Below the pieces are notes generated by a model. That model saw only the letters and a list, made by a program, of their open reading frames with translations. It was not told where the DNA came from and searched no databases. From Zopfochytrium polystomum (lineage: Eukaryota; Chytridiomycota; Chytridiomycetes; Chytridiales; Chytridiaceae), in the NCBI GenBank assembly GCA_025765615.1, contig JAIVFJ010000269.1, positions 1 to 64,000 of the forward strand: 64,000 nucleotides of DNA, written 5' to 3'. Of this stretch, positions 21,394 to 33,293 are shown in pieces. The translations under genes were made by a program, and so were the position numbers. The first letter of the stretch is position 1; each line of letters opens with the position of its first letter.

Positions 21394-21789
21394 GAGTGGT
21401 TGAAATAGTCCTCATTGCTATTGTTTCTTGTATAGCTATTGTTTATGGTTTTATTTGGCTGTTTCGGGGGATGGCGAAAATACAAATCAACTTCCACAGG
21501 TAATGCAACTGAAAGAGTAGAGTTGGTTGCTAATCGAATGAGGGGATTTGTTTTGAACTGCGATGTGTTGGAGGAAAAAAGAAGAATCGAAATGAGAAAC
21601 ATCAAACCAACGCGAAATGGCGCGGCGGACCGGCCGATCGGCCATCCTTGCCCGCTCCCTCAAACTCCCTGTCCTCAGCCAGCCCGACTTCGGAGATGTC
21701 GAAGAAAATGAACGCCAAAACTGGAGAAAGAAGTTTGCTCACCCCACGAAGCCCGAATCCGAGATGGCCACCACTTCAAGCCGTGCTGA
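21394..21789. other. Gap between sugar-porter relic and zinc-cluster gene
   Basis: No gene supported; likely 3' flank of the minus-strand transcription factor. Confidence 0.4.
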
Positions 21790-24448
21790 TCAGTTACTCT
21801 TCCCAATCCACACCGCGTTTGGCACTATATCCTCCCCATCCACGCCGCCTCTAGCCCCTCTACCCTCGCGCGTGCCATCGAGATTGGCCGCCTCAACGAG
21901 GAGACCCTCCAATCGCGCAAGCTCCGTGCCAACAAAGGGTCTAACCGCCTCCTCAGCCTCAGCCCAGGCGCGGGTGGCGTCATCCCTCATCGACACGTGC
22001 GGCGACGACGAGCTAGCCGCCGCCGCCAAGCTACGAATGTCCGACTTGGAGCCCGCGGCCCCCGCGTGCGTCGACGGCGCACTCGCGTCGAGACCCGCCA
22101 GCACACCGCCAAAGGAGGGACGCGCAAACCTGTCCCTCTCAAACAACGCGCGGAACGCGCCCACTCCACGCCGCGCGGCCGCCGCCTTCACTTCCCTGCC
22201 TTCTCGCGCCGTCTCCGTCTCCATTGCCGCGCCAAGCAGCGGCGGGCACGAGAGGCGGAGGGCGGCGTCCGCGAAGGTGCAGAAGCGGACGGCGACCCAC
22301 GTGGGGAGGATGCAAAAGGTCGGGCAGAGGACGTTGCAGCGGGTCAGGGCTTCGGCGAGGCGGGAGATGGCGATAGCGGCGGTGAGACCGCGGTCGAAGG
22401 CAAAGGCGGCGAAGCGCCGGTCGGCGGCCGATGGTGGGCGGTCTCGGGATTGTGGTGTTCCGCGAGCGGCGACGATTGCGGGGACGACGCGGGAGAGGAC
22501 CTGAGTTGCGGCGTACAGAGTAGAGGCGTGGTAGAGACCATAGATGGAGGTGAGCCAGGGGAGATTCCATAACTTTCCGTCCCCACTGGCTTGCGATTGA
22601 ATAAACCGTTCGATTTCCTCTGGATCGACCGTCAAAGATTCTGGCAGCGAGACCTGCCACGCGTCCAGGCGGCACTCGGCTTCCCGCACGCTCCGAAACA
22701 CTTGCTTTGCGCTCAATCGGGAATCCCTCAAAGCGATCCAAAGTTCTACAATTTCAAGGTTGATTACGAGGAGGTTGACAAATTGACTGAAACTGTTCCC
22801 GTCGGCCATTGGGGTCATATCAGCGACGGCACCGGGATCCATCGAGTGCCAAACTCTGTCATCACATGGAGGACGAACACCCGCTGTCATTCTGCTCATT
22901 GACGTGTTCATGGTTGTTAGGGACACGGCTGAGGTTTGTGAGTAATTCGTAGTACATTTGTGGTCGAAGGATTGAGAAATAAATTGAACTCACTCTTCTC
23001 TTGAAGAAGGCTGAACCACCAACATCGCCTCCTGACATCTTTTTCGATCGGCGACATTGACGGGAAAGCTTCATCAGGATCGATGTGAAGTTCCAAAAAG
23101 CGGGCCTTTCGGGTAAATAGGGCGTTAAGTTGAGTTCCCTGAACGTGCTAATAATCAACCTTACCATTCGAGAGCCCGAGGCAAACAGGAAGCGACCAGC
23201 CGTAGTCCTTCCAATGACTGTGTAGACCGAATATTGTAAGATCCCAGATGCAAGCAACAATCGCAGCAAGGACGTACGAAAGGAGACCTCAGCAAGAATC
23301 AAGATGCCTTGAAGGCTTTCGATCGACGGGTTGTCAAACGCCTTCATAGCCTCCGCTCGCGCCATCTCATAGTAGTACAACAGGATGTCTCTCGCCAGGT
23401 GCGTGAGTGTCGGATCCGCTGCGCCCAAGGCACAGATTGCCGCCCTTGAATCAAGCCGTCCTTTAGTATTCCCCACTGCTCCCAATAGACTTCACTCAAC
23501 TGCAAAAGCACCGATGCTGCGCGTCGGTTCTCCAAAAAGCTCCTTTTGTGAACCCTCTGGATGACCGTGATTTCGAGGGGTGTGCGGAAGAACGAGTCGA
23601 TGAGAATGTCCACCTCGTTTGGGTCCGCGCCTGGTCGCGGAGGCAAGGTTTCCGATTGTTCCGCCAAGACGTCTGCTTCTGGGTAGTAGCTTGGACGGAG
23701 CATGTTTTCTTGCAGGCTTGCCTTGAACAGCATTTCCCCCAGCGTTTCGGGCGTGACTCGCCAGCTTGGGTCGATCAGGGCTGCTCGGAAATGAGATGAT
23801 AAGAAACTCTGCGATGTTGTGAAAATAGATTTCCCCGCGCGTGTACCTAGCCTTTTCTCCATTGTGGTGCGTTGGGCGGCGATCTGCACCTGATACCTTT
23901 GGGCCAGCTCCAAGTTGACTTTGAACTTTTCTCCGAGGAACACGCAGTTGTGAGAAATGCCATTTTTCACGCAGAAGCCGCATTTCGGTCTAACGCCGTC
24001 GCATTTGCGTTTTTTCGACCGGCACGGCTCGCATGACCTGGTTTTTTCTTGTAAGCATACGCTGCAGAAACGAAAATTAGTAATGGAAATCTGTTCATCC
24101 GTACCAGCGACGATGAGGGGTCAAGACCTTTGTCCTGTTGCCCGCGGTGCCCTTATCGAGCGCGAGCTGGCCGCGAGCAGCTTGGTTCTCTACGTGGACG
24201 GTCACCACTGCGCTGCCGTGTGGCTGGATCAACGACGACATTCCTGGCGACACCGCAGGCACGTGCATTGAGGATGAAGGAACGGAGAATGCGCTCTGCT
24301 GTGGCAGCAACAGAGTCAGCGGAAGCGATAGCGATGGTACCCATGGAAAGGACAAGGGAGAGACGTCGGAGACGGAAGAGGAGGAGGAGGAGGAGGTGCT
24401 ATAGGAAGAAGTGACGTCGTTGTCCAAGCGGCGGTAGTTGTGTTCCAT
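21790..24448 (-). CDS. Zn(II)2Cys6 fungal transcription factor
   Basis: Zinc-cluster DNA-binding regulator with a fungal-specific transcription factor domain, about 770 residues. Seven exons join in frame: 24105-24448, 23847-24061, 23501-23783, 23278-23444, 23165-23217, 22994-23105 and 21790-22928. The cluster CEPCRSKKRKC...KCGFC...NC lies at about 125-154 with C-x2-C-x6-C-x6-C-x2-C-x8-C spacing. It follows a Ser-rich acidic leader encoded by exon 1. The middle domain shows LLQAAICALGAADPTLTHLA, IGRTTAGRFLFASGSRMARF and EKDVRRRCWWFSLLQEKT, classic landmarks of this domain. The first intron (43 nt) is short and the GTTGAG donor of the third is unusual; the other borders are canonical. The start is MEHNY, the first ATG in frame. 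Target genes are unknown. Confidence 0.88.
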
Positions 24449-25090
24449 ATCGATGGTGCGGCGGCGGCGGCGGGATTGGCGGCTAGCAGCGGCGTTGCTG
24501 CCGTAGCGGGTCGAGGACGGACGGCAATGTGTGGTTGGTTGATGCGCACGCACGTCGAGCCGTCAGATGGGCGGACTCCGCCGGCGTTTTTGTCTTGATT
24601 CTCCTTTTTTCTTTCCTTTTTGAGCTTCGTTTTCTCCGCAATAGTTTTCTTTTTTATTTTTCTGGAACTCGCGAATCCCGAGGCCCGCCGGAAGCGATCG
24701 TTGGGTGTCTTCGGAACTCCGCCTTTGCTCGAAGCGATTGGGTCAAACGATGGTGGGGCACCACGACAAGTCTGTCAATTAAAATGGATTCTTCGGCGCT
24801 TTTGATGCTGAAGCGGGTATGAGCCTGGGGGTGTCGCACTAGCCCTACCGCTGTAAGGAGGTGTTGGTGGTGGCTAGCAGTCTGAAAATGGCGAATACAA
24901 ATCGCCCCTTCAGCAAGGAACTCACTAAAACAGCCGGCTCAATAACCCTCGTTCAAGCTCCTGGAACCGTTTGATATTTTTGAATATTAAATATTCGTTT
25001 ACTCTAAATCTGCACCAGTGATGTCAAAAGAAATGCAAACTCTTTTTTCAGAAGGAAATAATGGAAGGGCAATGGCATGCTTAGTAACAG
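24449..25090. other. Intergenic upstream region of the transcription factor
   Basis: No gene supported. It carries the divergent promoter region of the zinc-cluster gene and the 3' flank of the DUF4419 relic. Confidence 0.45.
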
Positions 25091-25099
25091 AAACAAAAA

Positions 25100-26447
25100 T
25101 AACTCGACAGCCTGACCCCCTCGGTTCTTCGCCGTCCTTGAGCATCCACCACCGGACAGCGGCTGCACCGCTTGACCGTGCTGGCGCACAGTCGCCCCAA
25201 TTTGGCCAGCAACAATATGCGTGAACATTTTAACGTTCCTCGCATATTCCAGGTACGTCATTTCCACACGAGCCGCCGTGGGGGGAACATCCTCGGTACA
25301 ATCATGGGAAACCGCACACGGCCCGAGCTCCAGAGGGATCTGGTCTTTTTTCAAAAATTGCTTCGGGTCTTTGAGCGTTCTGGGACTGCCGATCTCCTCC
25401 GTGCGCCGCCCTTCCTCGTCCCAAAAGCAAAATGCCGTCAGCCACCCCGAGAGCGTTTCGATCGTGCCCGAACCGTCCTTGCCGCCTGCTGCACGGCGCA
25501 CATCTAAAAGTCTTTCGACGCTTGACTGCCAGGGTCGTCGAAGCAAGCCAGGATTTGCTGCACGACAACCGTCAGCAGCGTCGCCCACTCTGCGGGCTCC
25601 GGGCCGTACTTGTGGAGCTTGCCGACGCGACCGAGGATGTTTACCCAATCGGCGTGTTCACCTAGAATTGTCAGGGAGGGAAACCCACAGCCGCTAGCCA
25701 TGACAAACTTGAGGTACTGCTGCATTGTGGCCATCATCGTGTTTGCCGCCGTCGAAACCTCCGTCTTGCTTGTTGTCGTGAATTTAACCTGCTCTTGCAT
25801 CTTTGTGACCAAGAGCTGACCGAATAGACCCGGGGGGAAACGTGTCCAATGAAAGCGGGCGAACGTCGACAAAAATCCCTTTCGGCTCTCACAAGGTCAC
25901 AAACGGAAAACAGGAGGATCGTTGGGTCCTGTCGAAGGGGCGGGAAGGGGGGGCGGCCAGGAATCAACGTCGCAGCTGCTCCGCACTTCAGTTCACAAAG
26001 AAGCCGAATTGCGACAAAATGGCCTGCCGTAGGTCGTGGGGCCCAAAGGGATGCCCTGAAGTCAGAACGCACTTTGACCGCGATGCGTGGGGGGATGGGG
26101 GTTTCGGGAACTGTTGCCCCCCTACTACACTCTCCTCGCCGAATCGACAGATGCAGGTCCTGCTGAAACGCTCGGGTGACGCAGTGAACAAAGCCGCAGT
26201 CGTAGACGGCGACAGCCTCCTTGTTTTCGCGAATTGCCCATTGCAGAATTGGACGTGTTTCGACGCTGTCCTCGATGACCCGAGCCGGCGCAATGGCGTC
26301 GTTGCGCTGAAAGTGACCGTCGGAGCGTCTGTTCTTGCTGTTCGTCCATAACCAAGATGCAATGCCAAGGATGACGTACTCTTTGGTGAAAGTGGCGTCG
26401 GAGTTGGATTCAACGACCTCAGGCTGTGGTCGGACGACGACAGGCAT
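25100..26447 (-). pseudogene. Relic of a DUF4419-family protein
   Basis: Segments typical of the DUF4419 family appear in order on the minus strand: NGFVH-like CGFVHCVTRAFQQDLHLSIR, then HDLRQAILSQFGFFVN, MQEQVKFTTTSKTEV with NTMMATMQQYLKFVMASGCG and FPSLTILGEHADWVNIL, then LSGWLTAFCFWDEEG, and a final DVPPTAARVEMTYLEY...IVAGQIGATV. They occupy different frames and are cut by stops after FGFFVN (25988-25990) and ASKDF (25504-25506), so at least two frameshifts and two stops separate them. The family's function is not established. The start would be near MPVVVRP at 26447. I judge it non-functional unless the assembly is wrong. Confidence 0.7.
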
Positions 26448-26682
26448 GGCCTTGTCACGAATCTGTGCCACAGAATTCAAACTAGTCAAGTCGCGTCGTT
26501 CCAGCTTTCTCCACTCTATTACTCCAAGCACGCACACTCAAGTATCAACGAGATCAAAAACAATCATCTTGCAAGTCATTGCATGTTTGCTGGCTGACCC
26601 CATCCACAATTCAAAGCGACCAATCTCTCGAATGTCTCTGCGGCCATTCATTGCGCAAACCCGAAAAAAAAGCCGGTCCATT

Positions 26683-28509
26683 TCACAGAGTCTCAGGATC
26701 CTTCTCCTCAGCAGCGTCGCCCCCAAGCTCCGCGACCGCCTCCTCGACGGATCCGCCAGCCAGCGCCTTTGCCTTGATGGCCGCGATCCGCGCCTCGGCC
26801 TTCGCCTTGTTGCGCGCGGTCGCCTCCTCCTGGTCTGCGAGGAATTTCGCCTTCTTCTCCTCGACGGCCGCGATCGCCGCCTCCGCCTCGCTGGCGGCCG
26901 TCGGCGGCGACAGCTTAAGCTTGTAGAACATGTCCATCGTCTGGAGGTCGAGCTTGAACGGCCTGCTCGATGCGGCAGGGGTGCTCGGGGCCACCGCTGC
27001 GCCGTCAGTGGCCGGCGCGGCGGCGACGGCGGCGGCGGGCTTGCTCTTTTTACCCTTGTCCTCGCTCTTTTTGCTCTTGCCGAGGACCATGTAGTCGTCG
27101 CCGCGGTTGTCCTTCTTGTTCAGCACGCGGCCGCCCGTCGGCAGCGGTTCGACCTTTCGCGGGGACGCGGCGGGCGCCGCAAACGGCGACGGAGCGAGCA
27201 ACTTGGATTTCGCAGCCGCCGTCGCGGTGGTCTTGACACCCGGCGCGTAGGGCTGCAGGAACACCAGCAGGGCGTTGCACGCGTCGATTTCGGCCGTGAA
27301 CGCGGGGATGAGCGCCTCCTGGAGCTGCCGCTCTGCCGCGCGCTCGAGCCGCACCGCCGCCTCCGCCTTGCGCGCCTCCGCCGCCTCGCGCTGCCGCCGC
27401 TCCCGGTCGGCGCGTTCCGACTCGTACCACAGGTCGTTGGCCTTTTTGAAGTCGGCCCGCGCCGTCTTGAGCTCCGTATACAGCGCGTCCAGCTCGGTCT
27501 TGACCTTTGTCCGGCGGTCAAAGAGCTCGTTGAGGCTGCCGAGGTCCTTCTTCTTGTCGTCGTCCAGCGAACGAAGCTCGGCTTTTACCACGTCATATTC
27601 GTCGTTGACCTCCTTCTTCTGCGGGTCGAGCGCGTTGAGTTCTGCGCGGAGCGTGTCGAGGAGCTGTTTGTCTGATTCGACGCTGGACGTATGGGAGCCG
27701 AGGGTTTCCAAGGTTTTTCGCGACTTCTTCAGGTTCGAGATCTCGGTCACCGTCTTCTTTTCGTCAATCAGTTTCAGTCCGCCGGCGTTCAGTTGCGATT
27801 CCAGCTCTCTGTGTTTCCCGTAAGCCATCGTTATGGCGCATAGCAACTGGTCAACGAACCTGATCCTCTCGTCAATCTCGCCAACCGACTTGACTCCGAG
27901 TTTATCCTTGGACGTCCTGGCGTCATCGAGCTAACGTAGAAAAGACTCAGTTTCTCCATTAGGTCACTAAAACAAAAAACTGGCAATCTCACCGCTTTCC
28001 GAATGCCGGCCTGCGTCGACTTGATCTTGTCCAGGAGCTTGCCCCTTGTGTCGTTGATCTCGTTTCGCTTCTTGGCCAGCTCGTCGAGTTTGGCTTTGAG
28101 TTCGGATCGTTTGCCGCCGTAAGTCTCCTTGACGTTGCCAGAACCAGAGATGGATTTTTGAACCTCGTTCTGTGAAGGAGTGGATCGTTGACCAAAAAGA
28201 GTGGTTGATCAACAAGTGGATCGGGAATCCGGTCAATCTCACGCGTGAACCAAGATCGACGATCGAGTTTGAAAATCGCCGAGCACTTACGAATTGAGCC
28301 TGTAGGGCGTCGATCTTGGACTTCAGAGCATCCAGGTTCTTTTCGTGGGCAACTTTGTCAGGCTTGGGGACACGCTTTCCGTGGTGAGATTTGGTCGGCG
28401 CGTCGGATGCAGGAGCTGGAGCAGCAGCATCAGCGTTTGAGCTGGAGGGGGCCGCAAGAGCCGCGGCCGGTGCCTTCGTCTTGGAGTCGGCCTTCTCTTT
28501 TCCGGGCAT
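26683..28509 (-). CDS. BFR1: BFR1-like nuclear segregation / polysome-associated protein
   Basis: Coiled-coil protein of 547 residues. In yeast Bfr1 associates with polysomes and mRNP complexes at the ER and affects secretion and nuclear segregation. Three exons: 28291-28509, 27993-28169 and 26683-27930. A Pro/Ala-rich N terminus leads to KRVPKPDKVAHEKNLDALKS, then a long Lys/Glu-rich heptad region (FNEVQKSISGSGNVKETY, KLDELAKKRNEINDTRGKLL, EISNLKKSRKTLE, LKTARADFKKANDLWYE, RERRQREAAEARK). These match the Bfr1 pattern. The C terminus is Ala-rich with LDLQTMDMFYKLKLSPP. The ATG at 28509 is the first in frame. The open frame continues through VDQLLCAITMAYGK, so I do not place an intron there. 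It lies 227 bp downstream of PDI 2 on the same strand. Confidence 0.85.
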
Positions 28510-28735
28510 CTCTTCCAATTGTTTGTTCAAATGACAGAAAATTCACCGAGTAAAAGGGGAAGAATCACATGGATTAAGAGGTGGTTGTGGTTGGACGCAT
28601 TCTCTCGTTCGCGCAACACGCTACACGACGAATCAGAAAGAAAGAGTCAAAAGGCAGCATAAATGGAGGCGAAGGCAGTGTGTTTTTTTTTGGAATGAAA
28701 AAAGAATTACACAAACAGAACCCATTCCACGCGGC

Positions 28736-30806
28736 TCACAGTTCGTCGTGGCCAGACGACTCTTCCTCGTCGTCGTCCTCGTCATCCCCATCCTCATCGT
28801 CCTCGTCATCCGGAGACGACGCAATGGTCGCCTTGATCTTGTCCTTGTTGGTCGCTTTTTCCTTGAGGAATGCGAAGAGCGCCTCAAGAGTGCGGTCTCC
28901 AGTGTAGTCAACAACCTCGTTGGACTCGGCAAGGAATAATTTCAACGTAGGGAAGCCCTGGACCTGGAATTTCACGCCCACAGGAAGATCGTTTTCCGTA
29001 CCATCCATTTTGGCCACAATGACGCTGTCGTTGTCACCGCTGAGAGTTTTGCCAAGTTCCTCCCAGACAGGGGCCAGTGCCTTGCAGTGACCGCACCACG
29101 CTGTCGGTTTGACACGGAATTAGCACTAGACAATTCCTATGAAATCAGCGAACTTACGGGCGTAGATTTCAAGGAAAACATCCTTCTTCGAGTCCAAGAC
29201 AATGTCCTTGAAGTTGTCATGAACGACAACTTTGACAGGCCCATCGTTCGAAGCGGGAATCGGCTCGCTCTTGAGGCTTGGCTGAAGCTTTCCGTCCAGG
29301 TAGTCAGAGACAAACTCGGCGATGGCCTCTTGCGTAATGTCCTTCTCCTGGTCGAATGGGAACTTGAGCATGTCCTTGGTCTCCTGAATCGCAAAAGCCG
29401 GCCAGACGCCCTCCTTGAGGTTCAGGCTCTTCGCGTGCGACCCGAACTTGCCAGTGTCGATGTAGACGAATGACATTTTGCCCTTCACCGACTTTGCCAC
29501 AGCTTCCACCGCAGGACCGACAGCTTTGCGGTCAGCTTCGTCGCGCACGAACAGGAACGCCAAAGGCAGGCCGGACGACATGTAGGCGCCGTAGTTCTCC
29601 GGGCTGATATCGTCCATAACGGGCGTCGCTGAGACTTTGATGAAAGAAGTGAGGGTCTCGGCGTTGTACTTTCCATCGAATTTGTTCTCTCCCTCGTCGA
29701 AGGTCTTGTAGAGGACGACGGATGGAGCAGTGATGCCTTTGACGTTGTCGTTGGTGAAACCAAAAACGTAGTCGTCGCGGAGAGAGTTCGCGACCTCCAC
29801 GAACGCCTTGTACTTCTTGGAAATCTGGTCCGAAAAGTAGCCGATCACAACGACCTTGTCGGTGGTCTTGAACTTTTCAATGTCATCGGCCTTCAGCTCC
29901 GTGACGGCGGGGAGAGCTTGCCTATACAATACACAGTGGAGGTTTAATAGATCAGCATTGGCGAACACAGAATCTGGGAACACTGTTGCAACTCACTTCT
30001 TCATGTAGCTGATAATGCCATCCGCTTTCCGTGCCCCCTTGTACTCGGCAGCAGTGCCCTTCCGGAAGACCTTGAGGGTGGGGTAGCCACGAACGTCCTG
30101 GCCACTGCACACGTCGGTTTCAGCCGTGCAATCCACCTTTGCAATCTTGATTTTCTCTTTGAGCAGTTCGGTAGCAGCGACCTCGTACTCAGGAGCAAGG
30201 GCTGGAGAAATTGAATGTGTTCAGTGAGAATTCACGTTCTCCACATATGCGTCATAAGCAACTCACCTTTGCAGTGCCCGCACCACGCTGGATGGATGAA
30301 AGCCCAGTTTGCAAAATGGAGTAGGCACGAATAGTTAGCTCAAAATAAGTTGAATGCGTAGTGGCACGTTGCAAGACTCACGTGCGTAGAACTCCACCAA
30401 CGTCAAGTCGTCCTTGATGAAGTCGGCGAAGGTGTCTGGTCCAAGGTCAAATTTGAAGGAGAACAAGGAGATGAGGGACTGCTAGAATGCGTGCTGTCGG
30501 GGCCATCAATTCGAGCCATCGTTATGAGGCGGGGGAGTATACGGATTTGCGCGCAGATCTCAGATGCCGTTGACCACGTGAACAATACGCGAACGGGACG
30601 CCGATTAAGACGAACAGCCGGGCAGACGAGCCGCAGCGCGGCATGCTCGCGGTGTGTTGGGAATGAATGAATGAATGAATGCACGCACCCTTTGTGAGGA
30701 CGACGACGTCCGAGGGGGCGGAGGCGGCGGCATCTTCAGCGACGACGTGGCCAGCAGACGCGAGGGCGATGATGGCGCCGGCAAGGACGAAGAGTGGACC
30801 ACGCAT
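28736..30806 (-). CDS. PDI1: Protein disulfide isomerase 2 (ER)
   Basis: Paralogue of the gene at 16672-18732, in opposite orientation. Six exons: 30689-30806, 30382-30435, 30267-30287, 29997-30201, 29158-29921 and 28736-29100; 1527 nt encode 508 residues. It has a signal peptide ([19 protein letters not shown]), CGHC at 60-63 and 390-393, b/b' domains almost identical to copy 1, a long Asp/Glu tail and HDEL. Exon 1 has four extra codons and the acidic tail is longer; exons 2-5 keep identical lengths. The second site is APWCGHC, the canonical form. The first donor is GTGCGT rather than GTAAGT. Both copies look functional, so duplication was followed by retention, perhaps for dosage under secretory load. 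Confidence 0.95.
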
Positions 30807-30917
30807 GCTTGGTGGGATCCTTTTGGTTTTTTGCCTCTTCATGTCTGTCTTCTCCCGTCAGGTTGCTGGGCCATTGGCCCCGTGGGTCGCGCTGATTGGT
30901 CGGAGCTTTATTGTTTG

Positions 30918-32932
30918 TCACAACGACCACCTCAACAGCCTTTTAATATCATCATCAGTCCCAACAACTTGGCAATTAGTCTGCTTACACATTAGCGCCT
31001 CCCTCGTTCCAAGCCTTCTCCCTCTGACAGGGAGCATGTCAAAGCAAACTACCCCTTTCCTTGGCTGAACAAGCAAGGCAATGGACCTGCCCAACACTCT
31101 CGACTCGAGGCATCTTTTCCGCTGCGCCCAGTCAAACCGTGAAAACACCCTGGCCGCCCCAAGCAGTCGGTCTAGGTGATACTGCGCCCAATCACTGTAG
31201 CTGGTCGTTTGGCCTCGATCCCACCACTCGTCGCGATTCGAAAATAGCTCGGCGGGGCTGTCTGGGTCTGCTCCAGCATCGAGAAGGAGCTGGGCAATCT
31301 CAGCCGCGCGCTGTATGCAGCGCGTTATGTCGTGAGGGTTTTCGTATTTTGACGGATCATTTTCTTTCGGGTCTGAAATTTCGGCGACAGTTGTACCGTC
31401 GGCTGCAGCAGTCTCTTTCGTCTCCGACAAGAGAACGTCCTCGCCCACCGAGCTGTCATCGTCCGTGGGAGCGACTTCCTCAACTTCGGGCAGTTGCACG
31501 CGACTAGATTGCGGAGCCAGCGCGCCGTCAACCACAAGGTCCAGGGCGAGCGGCAGTACCGACAAGCCACCAAAGTTGCGCGCTGAAAAGAGGTCATCGG
31601 TGGCAACACCTCGGTCCCAGGCGCGCTCCAGCTCGCGGCGAGCCCCGGCCACATCGAGCTGCCAAACAACCATTCGCAGCTCCAGTCCGTCACTCGAGCA
31701 GCGTCCCACTTGGATTTGCAACACCGACAATGCACGCTCGAGGACCGCCACGCGGCCGCGTGCAAGAGATTTTTGCATTCCCGGCCCCGGCATTCCAAAT
31801 GTTCCGCGTTCCCAAGCCCACGGTCCTGTGCGCCGCCAGTAAGAGTGCACCTCAAAAGCAATATCGAGGGCAGTCTTTCCGCCACGGCTCAAGGCATTTG
31901 CCACGCCGTCGCCGCTCTCTGTCGCCTTGCTGTTTTCGAGAACGAAGAGCCGACTCTGCCAAAGCCGACTCCCATGGCGCGGGCGGCGGAAAAGACACGG
32001 AAAACTCTGCGCTGGTCAAATCCTGCGACTGTGGCGAATCGTCCCCGCGGACGAGGTACATCCGAGGACCCTTGTAAAAGAGTGCCTGAAGAAGTGTCAT
32101 CCCCGCACGACCTCCGGCGTTAGGGCTCGTTCCGTCGGGCGGTTTTGGTACGGCTCCAATGGCAGTCTGGCACACCTGGCTTATACCCGAACGCCAGCGA
32201 GGTGCGCCCCAGCGGACCGGTTAGGATGCGCGCTGCTGTCAGATTCCCGACGGCGAGGGAGTGCAGTGGAAGGTCCGTCTTGATTTCGAAATACGACGGA
32301 TGGCCGTACAACCAGCATCGCAGCGCCAAGAGGGTGACCCGCACTGCAACGAGGTCCGGTGGTGTCTTCTTCTGAGCGGAGGTCGTCTTCATCAACTCTG
32401 GGCAACGCTGAGCGAACTCCCAATTCCGATCATGGCCACCAGGAATCTGTGGTCGCTCGTAAAAACCTTAAATCGCGCTTGTTGGGGCTTGCTTCCAAAG
32501 AATCCGTCTGCTGCGTGATGCAACGCGTGAAACGCAGATCGCCACACAGCAGAATTTCGCCTGGCGAACGAAGTGTGGAGAAGAAGACCGCGAAACATTT
32601 TGCAGCTCCCGGCCAAAGCGATGAGGGTGCGGGCTGCGTCGGAAGCAGCTCGAAACACCGGGCTGGTGGCAGCGGCGAGGAGACGACTGTGGCTGTCGAT
32701 CTCATTGCGATTCTTCTTCTGCGCCTCAGCGGGGGCGTGAGTGTTGGACCTGGCACCTTGGGGATTTCTGGGGGAAGGGTCGCGGGACACTGCTGTTCCT
32801 TCCGTTTCCATTCTTGTGCTTCTTCTTCTTCTTCGTGCCAACGGCAATGATCCCGAAGATCGAGAGAAGCAGCTCGACGGGAAGAGATGTCAGGCCCTTG
32901 ATCGAAGAAAGGGAAGGGTTGAGAGGTCGCAT
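30918..32932 (-). pseudogene. F-box / ankyrin-like gene broken by several frameshifts
   Basis: From the ATG at 32932 the minus strand encodes an F-box-like LTSLPVELLLSIFGIIA. Protein-like sequence then continues in other frames: FRAASDAARTLIALAGSCKM and RRNSAVWRSAFHAL; ELMKTTSAQKKTPPDLVAVR with WLYGHPSYFEI; GRAGMTLLQALFYKGPRMY; and finally ALSRGGKTALDIAFEVHSYW and AAEIAQLLLDAGADPDSP, which are ankyrin-like. No intron-sized gaps with GT-AG borders explain the three to four frame changes. Either the gene is decaying or the assembly has indels. The last open segment (30918-31904) is 328 codons. If intact it would be an F-box substrate adaptor, like the gene at 51588-52922. Confidence 0.55.
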
Positions 32933-33293
32933 GGGTTGGTTTCGCGAACAGTGCTGGTTTGAAGGTGGGTGGAGGCTGTTGCATCAGCCGCAACCACACC
33001 AGCCTCTCTTTGATCCATTCTGGAATTGGGAGCGCGGTTCGCTGAGCGCTTTCTCGAGCCGCTATTGCGTGCCAACTTGGTTATCAATATCGTCGTGCAA
33101 GTTTGCAAGCAGAGGCGAATGGAAATCGATTCGTGGCATTCTTTCGTTCTTTGGGACCTCCGGCAGTCGACGGAGAGACAAACCCACTCAGAAGAAACAA
33201 ACGAACGAACCAGGGCTTCACCATCCGATCATCCCACCCCTCTCCCCAAAACCAATTCCCTGCATCATCTACCCTGCTTCAGCACCTGCCGCC

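Noticed and set aside
27800..27850. Possible intron inside BFR1 around VDQLLCAITMAYGK
   Set aside because: Candidate borders change the frame, whereas the open reading continues without loss of coiled-coil character.
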